Shown: positions 13,943 through 21,475 of the stretch, piece by piece
Position numbering within the stretch: position 1 is the first letter of the stretch
Layout of the letters: every line of letters starts with the position of its first letter
DNA from: an uncultured Flavobacteriaceae bacterium
Lineage (GTDB): Bacteria > Bacteroidota > Bacteroidia > Flavobacteriales > Flavobacteriaceae
Length of the DNA: 30,218 nucleotides
Direction of reading: 5' to 3'
Assembly (NCBI GenBank): GCA_913044085.1
Contig: CAJWNW010000005.1
Location: 1 to 30,218 of the forward strand
Position numbers and translations under genes: made by a program
The notes under the pieces: generated by a model
What the model was told of the DNA's origin: nothing
What the model saw: the letters and a program-made list of their open reading frames with translations, nothing else
Database searches by the model: none

Positions 13943-15258
13943 TACAAATCAAATCCAATATTCACTCCAAGCTTTTTAGCCACCAATTTATTGATGCTTT
14001 TTTTGAGTTGTGGAATTTTAACGCTTTCTAAAACGTTGTTGGCGAAAGCATACATGAGTAAAGCTTTGGCTTCTTTTTCTGGGATGCCCCGGGTTCGTAA
14101 ATAAAACATTGCATTCTCATTTAATTGTCCAATAGTACAACCATGAGAACACTTTACATCATCTGCAAAAATTTCTAATTGGGGCTTTGTATTTATGGTT
14201 GCTCTGTCATTGACCAGGAGGTTGTTATTTGCTTGAAAGGCATTGGTTTTTTGCGCTTCTTTTTCCACGACCACTTTACCGTTGAAAACTCCTATAGCAT
14301 TATCGCTGAAAACACCTTTATAGTCTTGATGGCTTTCACAATTAGGAGCAATGTGATGCACTAATGTGTTGTGATCCACATGTTGTTTTTGCCCAATGAT
14401 TGTTAGCCCTTTGAGCGTAGATTCTATTCGCACTCCATTTTGATAAAAATTCAAATTGTTACGCGTAAGTCTTCCCCCAAAACTAAAGGTGTGAACGGCC
14501 ACATGACTTTCTTGATTTTGGTCGATAAAAGTATTGTCAATTAGAGAGGCTTCTAGTTTATCGTCTTGTATTTTATAGTAATCAACCTGGGCTCTTTTAG
14601 CAGCAAAAATTTCAGTGACGCTGTTGGTGAGTGTTGGGTTTTTTGTCAAACTTTGATGCCGTTCTAATATTTGAACTTGCGCGTTCTCATCCACAACAAT
14701 AAGATTGCGAGGCTGTAAAAGCAGAGCTGGTTCTTTTCCCGTTGAAAAGTGAATAATTTGTATAGGTCTTTTAGAAACTTTATTCTTTTTAATGTGAATG
14801 TAAGCACCCTCACTACAAAAGGCTGTATTCAGCGCGTTCAACCCATGTTTTGCAGCGATTTTATTAAAATAGTTTTCGATAACCACTTGGTATTTGGATT
14901 GACTCAGTGCCGCAGACATCAAACAAACATCAATTCCTTCATGCGTTGTCTGAGAAAGATGGGCGGCGTATTTGCCATCAATAAATACGATTTTATAAGT
15001 GTCAATATCATTAACAAAGAAAGATTGCACATCTCTGTATTCGATGCTGTGTTCTGATTTCGGGAAGAGGCTATAGTTTTGCTTTAACACACTCCTTAAA
15101 GAAGTGTATTTCCAAGCTTCATCTTTTTTGGAAGGAAAGCCTGAGGTTTCAAAATTTTTAATGGCTTCGCCACGCAATTCGTTGAGGAATAGACTGTCTG
15201 AAGAATCTTGATTCTCAAAAGCAATGAAAGAAGATAAAAGCTTTTCTTTTAGTTCCAT
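13942..15258 (-). CDS. sufD: SufD, Fe-S scaffold subunit
   Basis: Protein of 438 residues from the ATG at 15258 (MELKEKLLSSF). An upstream extension of 16 residues stays open but would overlap the end of sufC and lacks family similarity. The N-terminal helical part (SKKDEAWKYTSL, about 46-57) and the beta-helix core are typical of SufD. The C-terminal block CSHGCTIGQLNENAMFYLRTRGI followed by EAKALLMYAFANNVLE is shared with SufB. SufD pairs with SufB and two SufC ATPases to form the scaffold on which clusters are built. It starts 14 bases after the sufC stop and overlaps sufS by one base. Confidence 0.96.
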   Translation of the reverse strand: MELKEKLLSSFIAFENQDSSDSLFLNELRGEAIKNFETSGFPSKKDEAWKYTSLRSVLKQNYSLFPKSEHSIEYRDVQSFFVNDIDTYKIVFIDGKYAAHLSQTTHEGIDVCLMSAALSQSKYQVVIENYFNKIAAKHGLNALNTAFCSEGAYIHIKKNKVSKRPIQIIHFSTGKEPALLLQPRNLIVVDENAQVQILERHQSLTKNPTLTNSVTEIFAAKRAQVDYYKIQDDKLEASLIDNTFIDQNQESHVAVHTFSFGGRLTRNNLNFYQNGVRIESTLKGLTIIGQKQHVDHNTLVHHIAPNCESHQDYKGVFSDNAIGVFNGKVVVEKEAQKTNAFQANNNLLVNDRATINTKPQLEIFADDVKCSHGCTIGQLNENAMFYLRTRGIPEKEAKALLMYAFANNVLESVKIPQLKKSINKLVAKKLGVNIGFDL

Positions 15259-15272
15259 AGAATACTCTTGGT

Positions 15273-16031
15273 TTAGACGTTTTGATTTACTTCTTTTTTT
15301 ATCCAATCGTAACCCTCTTCTTCTAGTTTGAAGGCTAATTCTTTACCACCTGATTTGACAATTTTTCCATCATATAGAACATGAACAAAGTCAGGAATAA
15401 TATAGTCCAAAAGGCGTTGGTAATGAGTGATGACAAGTGTTGCATTATCTTTGCTTTTGAGTTTGTTGACTCCATTGGCAACAATTCTAAGGGCGTCAAT
15501 ATCAAGACCCGAATCGGTCTCATCTAATATGGCTAGTTTGGGCTCTAACATGGCCATTTGAAAAATTTCATTTCGTTTTTTTTCACCTCCTGAAAAGCCC
15601 TCATTTAATGAGCGGGATAGGAATTTTCTATCAATTTCTAACATTTCCGACTTTTCTCGAATTCGTTTCAACATTTCGTTAGCCGGCATGTCTTTCTCCC
15701 CTTTTGCTTTTTGCATTTGATTGAGTGCGGTTTTTATAAAGTTGGTGACGGTCACGCCTGGAATTTCGACAGGATATTGAAAGGACAGAAAAATGCCTTT
15801 GTGTGCCCGTTCGTCGGCACTTAATTCAGCAATATCTTCACTTTCAAATACGATTTGGCCTTGTCTGACTTCGTATTCCTCCTTTCCAGCAATAACGGAT
15901 GCAAGGGTACTTTTACCTGAGCCGTTGGGCCCCATAATGGCATGAACTTCTCCTGGATTTATTTCTAAATCAATTCCATTTAGAATAGATTTTTTCCCGA
16001 TACGTGCGTGTAAGTTATTTATTCTTAACAT
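15273..16031 (-). CDS. sufC: SufC, ABC-type ATPase of the Fe-S scaffold
   Basis: Soluble ABC ATPase of 252 residues. Walker A is GPNGSGKS (34-41), the SufC-type signature is EGFSGGEKKRNE (144-155) and Walker B is LAILDETDSGLDID (166-179), with the SufC-specific Asp-Glu-Thr-Asp-Ser-Gly-Leu-Asp run. His202 in VITHYQRLL is the switch histidine. It powers conformational change in the SufBCD complex during cluster assembly. The gene lies one base after the stop of the small lipoprotein gene that separates it from sufB, and directly before sufD. Confidence 0.97.
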   Translation of the reverse strand: MLRINNLHARIGKKSILNGIDLEINPGEVHAIMGPNGSGKSTLASVIAGKEEYEVRQGQIVFESEDIAELSADERAHKGIFLSFQYPVEIPGVTVTNFIKTALNQMQKAKGEKDMPANEMLKRIREKSEMLEIDRKFLSRSLNEGFSGGEKKRNEIFQMAMLEPKLAILDETDSGLDIDALRIVANGVNKLKSKDNATLVITHYQRLLDYIIPDFVHVLYDGKIVKSGGKELAFKLEEEGYDWIKKEVNQNV

Positions 16032-16032
16032 A

Positions 16033-16386
16033 TTATTCTGAGCCTAATATTAATGTATTGTTCGTTTCTTTTTTTGAACTGATATTTATAATTTCAATAA
16101 TTTCAAATTTCTTTTCCCAAAGAATTTTTTCATGTTTTTCTGTTGAAACAACTCCTTTAACTTCTGCAATTACGACATCCGTAGGAGTGGTTTTAAGCTT
16201 TTTTGAAGCTTCATTTAACGCTATGGCTTTGTCATTTATGTAAACCCCATAAATTTCATTTGAAGCTTGTAATACAGCCGCATCCTCGAAAAACATATAG
16301 CTTCCTTTTAGGGTTGTAAGCTTTTCCGATGTGTTTTTACATCCAAAACTTAAAATTAACAATGCTAATGCAAGTATTTTTTTCAT
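16033..16386 (-). CDS. small lipoprotein inserted between sufB and sufC
   Basis: Predicted lipoprotein of 117 residues: MKK, a hydrophobic stretch (4-14) and SFGC, with Cys16 as the lipid site. The mature part is about 100 residues and beta-rich. The pattern GVYINDKAIALN followed by DVVIAEVKGVVS and WEKKFEIIEI resembles a small OB-like barrel of the kind seen in envelope-stress lipoproteins such as the NlpE C-terminus, but this is a weak impression, not an assignment. It starts 12 bases after the sufB stop and ends one base before sufC, so it is embedded in the operon. Why an envelope protein should be co-expressed with cytosolic Fe-S assembly is unclear; sensing of envelope metal or oxidative stress is one guess. 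Confidence 0.75.
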   Translation of the reverse strand: MKKILALALLILSFGCKNTSEKLTTLKGSYMFFEDAAVLQASNEIYGVYINDKAIALNEASKKLKTTPTDVVIAEVKGVVSTEKHEKILWEKKFEIIEIINISSKKETNNTLILGSE

Positions 16387-16397
16387 TTAAACAGAAT

Positions 16398-17846
16398 TTA
16401 TCCAACGGAGCCTTCAAGGCTAATTTCTAATAATTTTTGTGCTTCTACCGCAAATTCCATTGGTAATTTATTCAAAACATCTTTACTAAATCCATTTACA
16501 ATGAGTGCAATGGCTTTTTCAGTTTCAATCCCTCTTTGATTGCAGTAAAAAATTTGGTCTTCACCTATTTTACTTGTAGTGGCTTCGTGCTCTATTTGTG
16601 CTGTTTTGTTTTTAACTTCAATATATGGAAACGTATGTGCCCCACATTGATTACCCATGAGCAAGCTGTCACATTGAGAAAAATTTCTAGCATTTTCTGC
16701 CCTGGAACTCACATGAACAAGACCTCTATAGCTGTTTTGAGATTTTCCTGCAGAAATTCCTTTGCTGATGATGGTAGATTTTGTGTTTTTGCCCAGGTGA
16801 ATCATTTTAGTACCAGTATCAGCTTGTTGGTAATTGTTTGTTACCGCAATCGAATAAAATTCTCCAACAGAGTTATCGCCTTTTAAAATACAAGACGGGT
16901 ACTTCCAAGTAACGGCACTTCCCGTTTCAACTTGTGTCCATGAAATTTTTGCGTTTCTCTCACAGAGTCCACGCTTTGTCACAAAATTATAAACTCCACC
17001 TTTTCCTTCAGCATTACCAGGATACCAGTTTTGAACGGTTGAATATTTGATTTCGGCATCCTCTAATGCAATGAGCTCTACAACTGCAGCATGTAATTGA
17101 TTTTCATCTCTGCTGGGCGCCGTGCATCCTTCTAGGTAACTTACATAGCTGTCTTCGTCAGCAATAACCAATGTCCGTTCAAATTGCCCTGTACCGGCCT
17201 GATTGATTCTGAAATAAGTAGACAATTCCATGGGACAGCGAACCCCCTTTGGAATGTAACAAAAACTACCGTCACTGAAAACTGCGCTGTTGAGTGCCGC
17301 GTAGTAATTGTCTGTTTTAGGAATCACAGTGCCAATGTATTTTTTTACTAGTTCTGGGTGTTCTTTAATAGCCTCAGAAATACTCATAAAAATTATACCT
17401 TTTTCTAAAAGGGTGTCTCTAAATGTTGTCGCTACAGAAACCGAATCAACCACAACATCCATGGCAACTCCTGCTAATTTTTTTTGTTCGTCAAGAGATA
17501 TCCCAAGCTTTTCAAATGTTGCAAGAAGCTCAGGGTCTACTTCATCCAAAGAATCGTATTTAGGCTTTCCACTGGGTGCAGAGTAGTAGGAGATGGCTTG
17601 AAAATCGGGTTTTTCGTAATTAACATTGGCCCAATCGGGCTCTTCCATTTTTTGCCATATTTTAAAAGCGTCTAAACGCCATTCCGTCATCCATTTTGGT
17701 TCTTTTTTCTTTTTAGAAATGGCGCGAACAATAGAAGCGTCAAGACCAACAGGAAACGTATCAGAATCGATGTCGGTATAAAAACCATATTCGTATTCTT
17801 TAGTTTTGAGTTCTTCTCGTAAATCGTCTTCAGTATATTTACTCAT
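16398..17846 (-). CDS. sufB: SufB, core Fe-S scaffold subunit
   Basis: Protein of 482 residues, full length for SufB. Features include the N-terminal TEDDLREELKTKEYEYGF, PDFQAISYYSAP, the GSFCYIPKGVRCPMELSTYFRIN block, LEGCTAPSRDENQLHAAVVE, the NFVTKRGLC turn and CDSLLMGNQCGAHTFPYIEV, with the cysteine used as sulfur acceptor or cluster ligand in this family. The C-terminal EHEATTSKIGEDQIFYCNQRGI parallels SufD. It forms the SufBC2D scaffold on which sulfide and iron are assembled. It lies 16 bases after the A-type carrier gene and is followed by an unusual small lipoprotein gene. Confidence 0.98.
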   Translation of the reverse strand: MSKYTEDDLREELKTKEYEYGFYTDIDSDTFPVGLDASIVRAISKKKKEPKWMTEWRLDAFKIWQKMEEPDWANVNYEKPDFQAISYYSAPSGKPKYDSLDEVDPELLATFEKLGISLDEQKKLAGVAMDVVVDSVSVATTFRDTLLEKGIIFMSISEAIKEHPELVKKYIGTVIPKTDNYYAALNSAVFSDGSFCYIPKGVRCPMELSTYFRINQAGTGQFERTLVIADEDSYVSYLEGCTAPSRDENQLHAAVVELIALEDAEIKYSTVQNWYPGNAEGKGGVYNFVTKRGLCERNAKISWTQVETGSAVTWKYPSCILKGDNSVGEFYSIAVTNNYQQADTGTKMIHLGKNTKSTIISKGISAGKSQNSYRGLVHVSSRAENARNFSQCDSLLMGNQCGAHTFPYIEVKNKTAQIEHEATTSKIGEDQIFYCNQRGIETEKAIALIVNGFSKDVLNKLPMEFAVEAQKLLEISLEGSVG

Positions 17847-17862
17847 AACAGTTTTTAATCAA

Positions 17863-18192
17863 TTACAGGGAGAATGATTCTCCACAACCACAGGTGCGAT
17901 TGGCGTTGGGGTTTTTAAACACAAAACCAGTTCCGTTCAAGCCTCCAGAGTATTCCAGGGTCGTTCCTATCAGGTACAAAAAGCTTTTGGTGTCTACAAT
18001 GATTTTGATACCATTGCTTTCAAATACTTTATCGGTTTCTTTTTGATTTTTATCAAATTTAAGATCGTATGACAATCCAGAACAGCCCCCACTTTTCACC
18101 CCCACACGAACAAAATCTGTATTTGGGTTAAAACCATCTTCCTCCATGAGGTTTTGGACTTTATCCTTTGCCGTATCGCTTACGTTAATCAT
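17863..18192 (-). CDS. sufA: A-type Fe-S carrier (IscA/SufA/HesB family)
   Basis: Protein of 109 residues with the three conserved cysteines of A-type carriers: Cys37 in SGGCSGLSYDL and Cys101 and Cys103 in the C-terminal CGCGESF. These bind an Fe-S cluster and pass it from the SUF scaffold to apo-proteins. It is the first gene of the SUF operon, with a TAnnTTTG box about 30 bases before its ATG. The name sufA is given for its place in a suf operon; sequence alone does not separate SufA, IscA and ErpA. Confidence 0.95.
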   Translation of the reverse strand: MINVSDTAKDKVQNLMEEDGFNPNTDFVRVGVKSGGCSGLSYDLKFDKNQKETDKVFESNGIKIIVDTKSFLYLIGTTLEYSGGLNGTGFVFKNPNANRTCGCGESFSL

Positions 18193-18221
18193 TTTGTCTT
18201 AAATATAAAATAGATTGTCTA

Positions 18222-18229
18222 CAAATATA
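18222..18229 (-). promoter_or_regulatory. candidate -7 element of the SUF operon promoter
   Basis: Read on the minus strand, TATATTTG is an exact TAnnTTTG match, 29 bases before the first SUF ATG, inside the 101-base gap after the peroxidase gene. No TTTG is seen at the -33 position. I saw no hairpin terminator for the upstream peroxidase operon, so some read-through into the SUF genes is possible. Confidence 0.5.
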
Positions 18230-18293
18230 CAACATAACCTTAAATCATACCATATCCTAACATTATATTAGCATATACAGTGATTGGTTTTTA

Positions 18294-19367
18294 CTATGGC
18301 TGTGAATATTCAGGGTTGTTTATGAATTGAAAATCGGAAAGTGACAATAAAAATGCTTTGAGGTTTGATTTTTCATTAGGGGTCAGTTGTACACCACCAT
18401 CAGCTACTTTTTTCATTAATGGATCTATGGTAGGAGAGTTTTTTAAGCCTTCGCTGTAATGATTAATTACCGCTTCAAGGGTTTCAAACCTCCCATCGTG
18501 CATATAAGGGGCTGTAAATGCTAAATTTCGGAGCGATGGCGATCGAAATTTACCATTATCGTTTGGGTCTCCAGTATATAGACCTAAACCTAGGTCTGGG
18601 GGATTGGTATCCAAACCATTGTTGTGGAACAGATTATCTGTCCATAACGGGTTGTTTTGACTGCCATGACAATGAAAACAGTCTCCGCGTTCCTCGTCCA
18701 TAAAGATATTAAATCCTTCAAGTTCTTCGTTTGTTAATGAGGTTTCACCAATGAGATATTGATCAAATTTTGAATTGGCTGAAATTAGTGTACGTTCAAA
18801 TTGTGCAATGGCTTTACCAATTTGTAGGGAATCAATAGGTTTTGCCCCAAAGGCTTGCTCAAAAAGCAATTGATAATCTGCATCTTCTTGAAGGAATTGA
18901 ACCACATTTTGAATGGTGTTGTGCATTTCAATAGGGCTCGTGATGGGATCAAATATTTGTCTTTCTAAACTTAACTCTCGCCCGTCCCAAAAAAACCTAT
19001 CGTCGTAATTCCAAGCCAAATTAAAAATAGGCATGGCATTTCGAACTCCTTCTACATCATCTATGCCAATGCTGTATTGCCGCCCATCGGTAAACGCCAA
19101 TGTAGGATTGTGACAATCGGCACAGGCTTGCGTATTGTTTGCGGACAATCTTTTGTCAAAAAATAATTTCTTACCCAAAGCAATGCCTTCTTCTGTTAGC
19201 GGATTGTTAGTTGGAATGACTGGAGACAGAATACGGTCTTCAAAAACCGCTGGTATTTCCAAAGTTACCGGCGTGGGTACATAGCCATTGAAATCGTTTT
19301 TATCCCCTTGAGAACAAGAAAAGTATAAAACAAAAAACAAGAGCTTATATTTTATATATTTATTCAA
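18294..19367 (-). CDS. di-heme cytochrome c peroxidase / MauG-family lipoprotein
   Basis: Protein of 357 residues with two c-type heme sites, CADCH (82-86) and CFHCH (230-234), and family blocks GKKLFFDKRLS, RNAMPIFNLAW, RFFWDGR, FRSPSLRNLAFTAPYMHDGRF and LEAVINHY. The N-terminus is a signal with YFSC, so Cys18 may be lipidated. It belongs to the CcP/MauG superfamily, in which members reduce peroxide or, as in MauG and MbnH, oxidise residues of a partner protein. Its gene follows an MbnP-like gene with an 8-base overlap, so the partner-modifying MbnH role is plausible here. The only suitable start is a TTG, and no in-frame ATG exists nearby. Which axial ligands are used cannot be decided by eye. 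Confidence 0.9.
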   Translation of the reverse strand: MNKYIKYKLLFFVLYFSCSQGDKNDFNGYVPTPVTLEIPAVFEDRILSPVIPTNNPLTEEGIALGKKLFFDKRLSANNTQACADCHNPTLAFTDGRQYSIGIDDVEGVRNAMPIFNLAWNYDDRFFWDGRELSLERQIFDPITSPIEMHNTIQNVVQFLQEDADYQLLFEQAFGAKPIDSLQIGKAIAQFERTLISANSKFDQYLIGETSLTNEELEGFNIFMDEERGDCFHCHGSQNNPLWTDNLFHNNGLDTNPPDLGLGLYTGDPNDNGKFRSPSLRNLAFTAPYMHDGRFETLEAVINHYSEGLKNSPTIDPLMKKVADGGVQLTPNEKSNLKAFLLSLSDFQFINNPEYSQP

Positions 19368-20118
19368 TAGAATTTAGTTGAAATACATTTTGACCATTTT
19401 CATACATTAAAATTTGAGCTGTACTGTTTGGCATCAACATTTGATTGTAAAGATTTAAATCCCATAGATTAGGCTGTTCAAACCACTGTGCTATGTCCAT
19501 TACAATTGTAATTTCATTATTCTCAGAAACAGTTAAGGGTCCTAAATTGACTTCAAAAAAAGTGTCTTGCGGAAAGCTTGGGTTGGGACCAGGGTTGTCT
19601 GCAGCCCGTATGGCATGAAAGTTATAACCCGCTTCATTTCCAAAGTTATTAATGAATTTGCCGTCCAATTGCATGTAATGGTATCCACCACCTAACATGG
19701 CCGGTACATTCCACGAAGCAGAATTTAAATCTGGGTAGGCGCCGTCTGCATTCGCGCTGTTTGTAAATCCAAAAATAAATGAAACATTAGCATACGTTTC
19801 AGTCTCAATAGATTGGTTGGAAGTAAGATTTAATGTGTTTTCATTTTCTAAATCTATTAAGTGGTAATTGTTTAAAGTAATGATTTCACCTGAGATTTTT
19901 GTGAGTGTAAGGTCCGAAATGAGGTATCTCAACCGCTCGATACTCAATTGATTTCCAAAGGCGTTTACATATTGAATAGTGCCAAAGTCATCCGCTGTTA
20001 CAACTGCATCGTTCCATTCATGTATGAATTTTAAATAAACATCCGTATCGCTGTCGTCTTCAGAACTACAACTTGTACAAATAAAGGTAAAAACTAAAAT
20101 CACATTTATTATTTTCAT
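19360..20118 (-). CDS. MbnP-like copper-binding lipoprotein
   Basis: Protein of 252 residues. A signal peptide ends in ICTSC and Cys17 is followed by SSEDDSD, an acidic stretch of the type that directs surface export. The body matches the MbnP family pattern: FGNQLSIERLRYLISDLTL (54-72), LNNYHLIDL, then NSASWNVPAMLGGGYHYMQLDGKF (132-155) and GYNFHAI. In methanotroph MbnP, copper binding depends on a kynurenine made from a tryptophan by the di-heme enzyme MbnH. Here Trp136 lies in the equivalent region but identity with the modified residue is not proven. The gene overlaps the propeller gene upstream (4 bases) and the peroxidase gene downstream (8 bases), so expression is tightly coupled. Confidence 0.82.
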   Translation of the reverse strand: MKIINVILVFTFICTSCSSEDDSDTDVYLKFIHEWNDAVVTADDFGTIQYVNAFGNQLSIERLRYLISDLTLTKISGEIITLNNYHLIDLENENTLNLTSNQSIETETYANVSFIFGFTNSANADGAYPDLNSASWNVPAMLGGGYHYMQLDGKFINNFGNEAGYNFHAIRAADNPGPNPSFPQDTFFEVNLGPLTVSENNEITIVMDIAQWFEQPNLWDLNLYNQMLMPNSTAQILMYENGQNVFQLNSIE

Positions 20119-21464
20119 GGGTTTGTTTCAATTATTAAAAGGTCTGTAAAGCCTTTATTTTCTGGAATATTTAAATCGGCACTGCTAGAGTTTCCAACAA
20201 CAACAACCCTGCCATTCTCCAGCGCATCAACATCCATTAACAAGTCTATGTTGCTTCCACCAACAGAGACTTGGGATTGTAAAGCTCCCTCACTATCGAT
20301 TTTAAAAAGCCAAGCGTCATTTTGGCCTTTATTTTCAGTGAGGTCAATGTCAGAGCTTCGAGAGTTTCCCCCTATAATATAATTATTATTTTGCGTTTTA
20401 TGGATGGCCTGAGCGCTATCAAAACTACTACCCCCAAATGTTTTTTCCCAGAGCAACTCTCCGCTAGGATTTATCTTGATAAGCCAAACATCTGCAGCCC
20501 CATTGTTTAAGCTGACATCGTTATCATGACTTCGAGTGTTTCCAACAATTAAAAAATCCCCATTAATTGTCATTGTAACATCTCTGGCTTCGTCAATCTC
20601 ACTCCCTCCAAAGGATTTTTCCCATAAAAGTTCTCCATCATTGGAAAGTTTTAAGGCCCAAAAATCATAACTGCCTTTGTTGTTACTGATGTCTACATCA
20701 TCGCTGTCTGAAGACCCTACAATTATAAAATTTCCAGCTTGTGTTTCTGCTGCCGCATAGGCCGTATCTGTAAAATTACCACCATAGTAGCGTCGCCATT
20801 GTAGTTCCCCCGTTTGATTAAGCTTAATAACCCAATAATCTCCACCGGCATGACGCGCTGCATTGAGCCGATTCGTGTTTCCCTCGCCTTCTGAAGCGGT
20901 CACATCCAGAACTCCAGTGAGTAAAAACCCTTGATCTTGCGTTTGTATGATTGAAAAACCGTTATCTGATCCAAAATACCCAAAGGATTTTTCCCATTCG
21001 ATAATTCCCGAAGAATTTAATTTTAACATCCAAAAGTCGTTTGAACCGGCATTTTCAGATACTTCGCCGTCTTCGCTTTTACTACTGCCTAAAATGGCAT
21101 AGCCTCCACCGACAGTATTGATAATTTCTTGTCCACGATCATCATCATTTCCTCCGTAAACGCGTTGCCACTGTTGTTGTCCTTCAGCATCAAATTTTAA
21201 GAGCCAAAAGTCATAGGAGGTATTAGACTTATTGGTAACGTCGGCATCCATACTTTGGGTATAACCAAGAACCGCATAGCCACCGTCCGGAGTACTGACA
21301 ATAGATTGGGCACTTTCATTATGAGCACCACCCAAAGTGAGGGTCTTTCGAATTTCTATAGTTTGATTGTTGCTGTTCTCAATGTTACTGTCACCTGAAC
21401 CACAAGCCAAACTCAAAACAGTGAAAACAAAACAAGCTTTTTTTATGTTTCGTTTTAAATCCAT
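20115..21464 (-). CDS. seven-repeat beta-propeller lipoprotein of unknown function
   Basis: Protein of 449 residues from the ATG at 21464 (MDLKRNIKK); the frame can be extended five codons to a TTG that overlaps the upstream stop. The lipobox is LSLAC, with Cys21. About seven repeats of 52-60 residues follow, each with the pattern (F/Y)GG....D....I..T..GgyiivG.S.S.D.Dv..nkG..DfW..Kl...Ge..Wek. This is the hallmark of a beta-propeller, probably seven-bladed. One repeat (about 165-185) has an extra loop, EGEGNTNRLNAARHAGG. There is no enzyme motif. It is the second of four overlapping lipoprotein genes, ahead of the MbnP-like and di-heme proteins, so it may form a docking or scaffold part of that complex. 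Confidence 0.78.
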   Translation of the reverse strand: MDLKRNIKKACFVFTVLSLACGSGDSNIENSNNQTIEIRKTLTLGGAHNESAQSIVSTPDGGYAVLGYTQSMDADVTNKSNTSYDFWLLKFDAEGQQQWQRVYGGNDDDRGQEIINTVGGGYAILGSSKSEDGEVSENAGSNDFWMLKLNSSGIIEWEKSFGYFGSDNGFSIIQTQDQGFLLTGVLDVTASEGEGNTNRLNAARHAGGDYWVIKLNQTGELQWRRYYGGNFTDTAYAAAETQAGNFIIVGSSDSDDVDISNNKGSYDFWALKLSNDGELLWEKSFGGSEIDEARDVTMTINGDFLIVGNTRSHDNDVSLNNGAADVWLIKINPSGELLWEKTFGGSSFDSAQAIHKTQNNNYIIGGNSRSSDIDLTENKGQNDAWLFKIDSEGALQSQVSVGGSNIDLLMDVDALENGRVVVVGNSSSADLNIPENKGFTDLLIIETNP

Positions 21465-21475
21465 AAGCGGAAGTA

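Noticed and set aside
15259..15306. A 16-residue N-terminal extension of SufD
   Set aside because: It overlaps the sufC coding end and is Lys/Arg-rich without SufD similarity; MELKEKLL at 15258 is the likely start.
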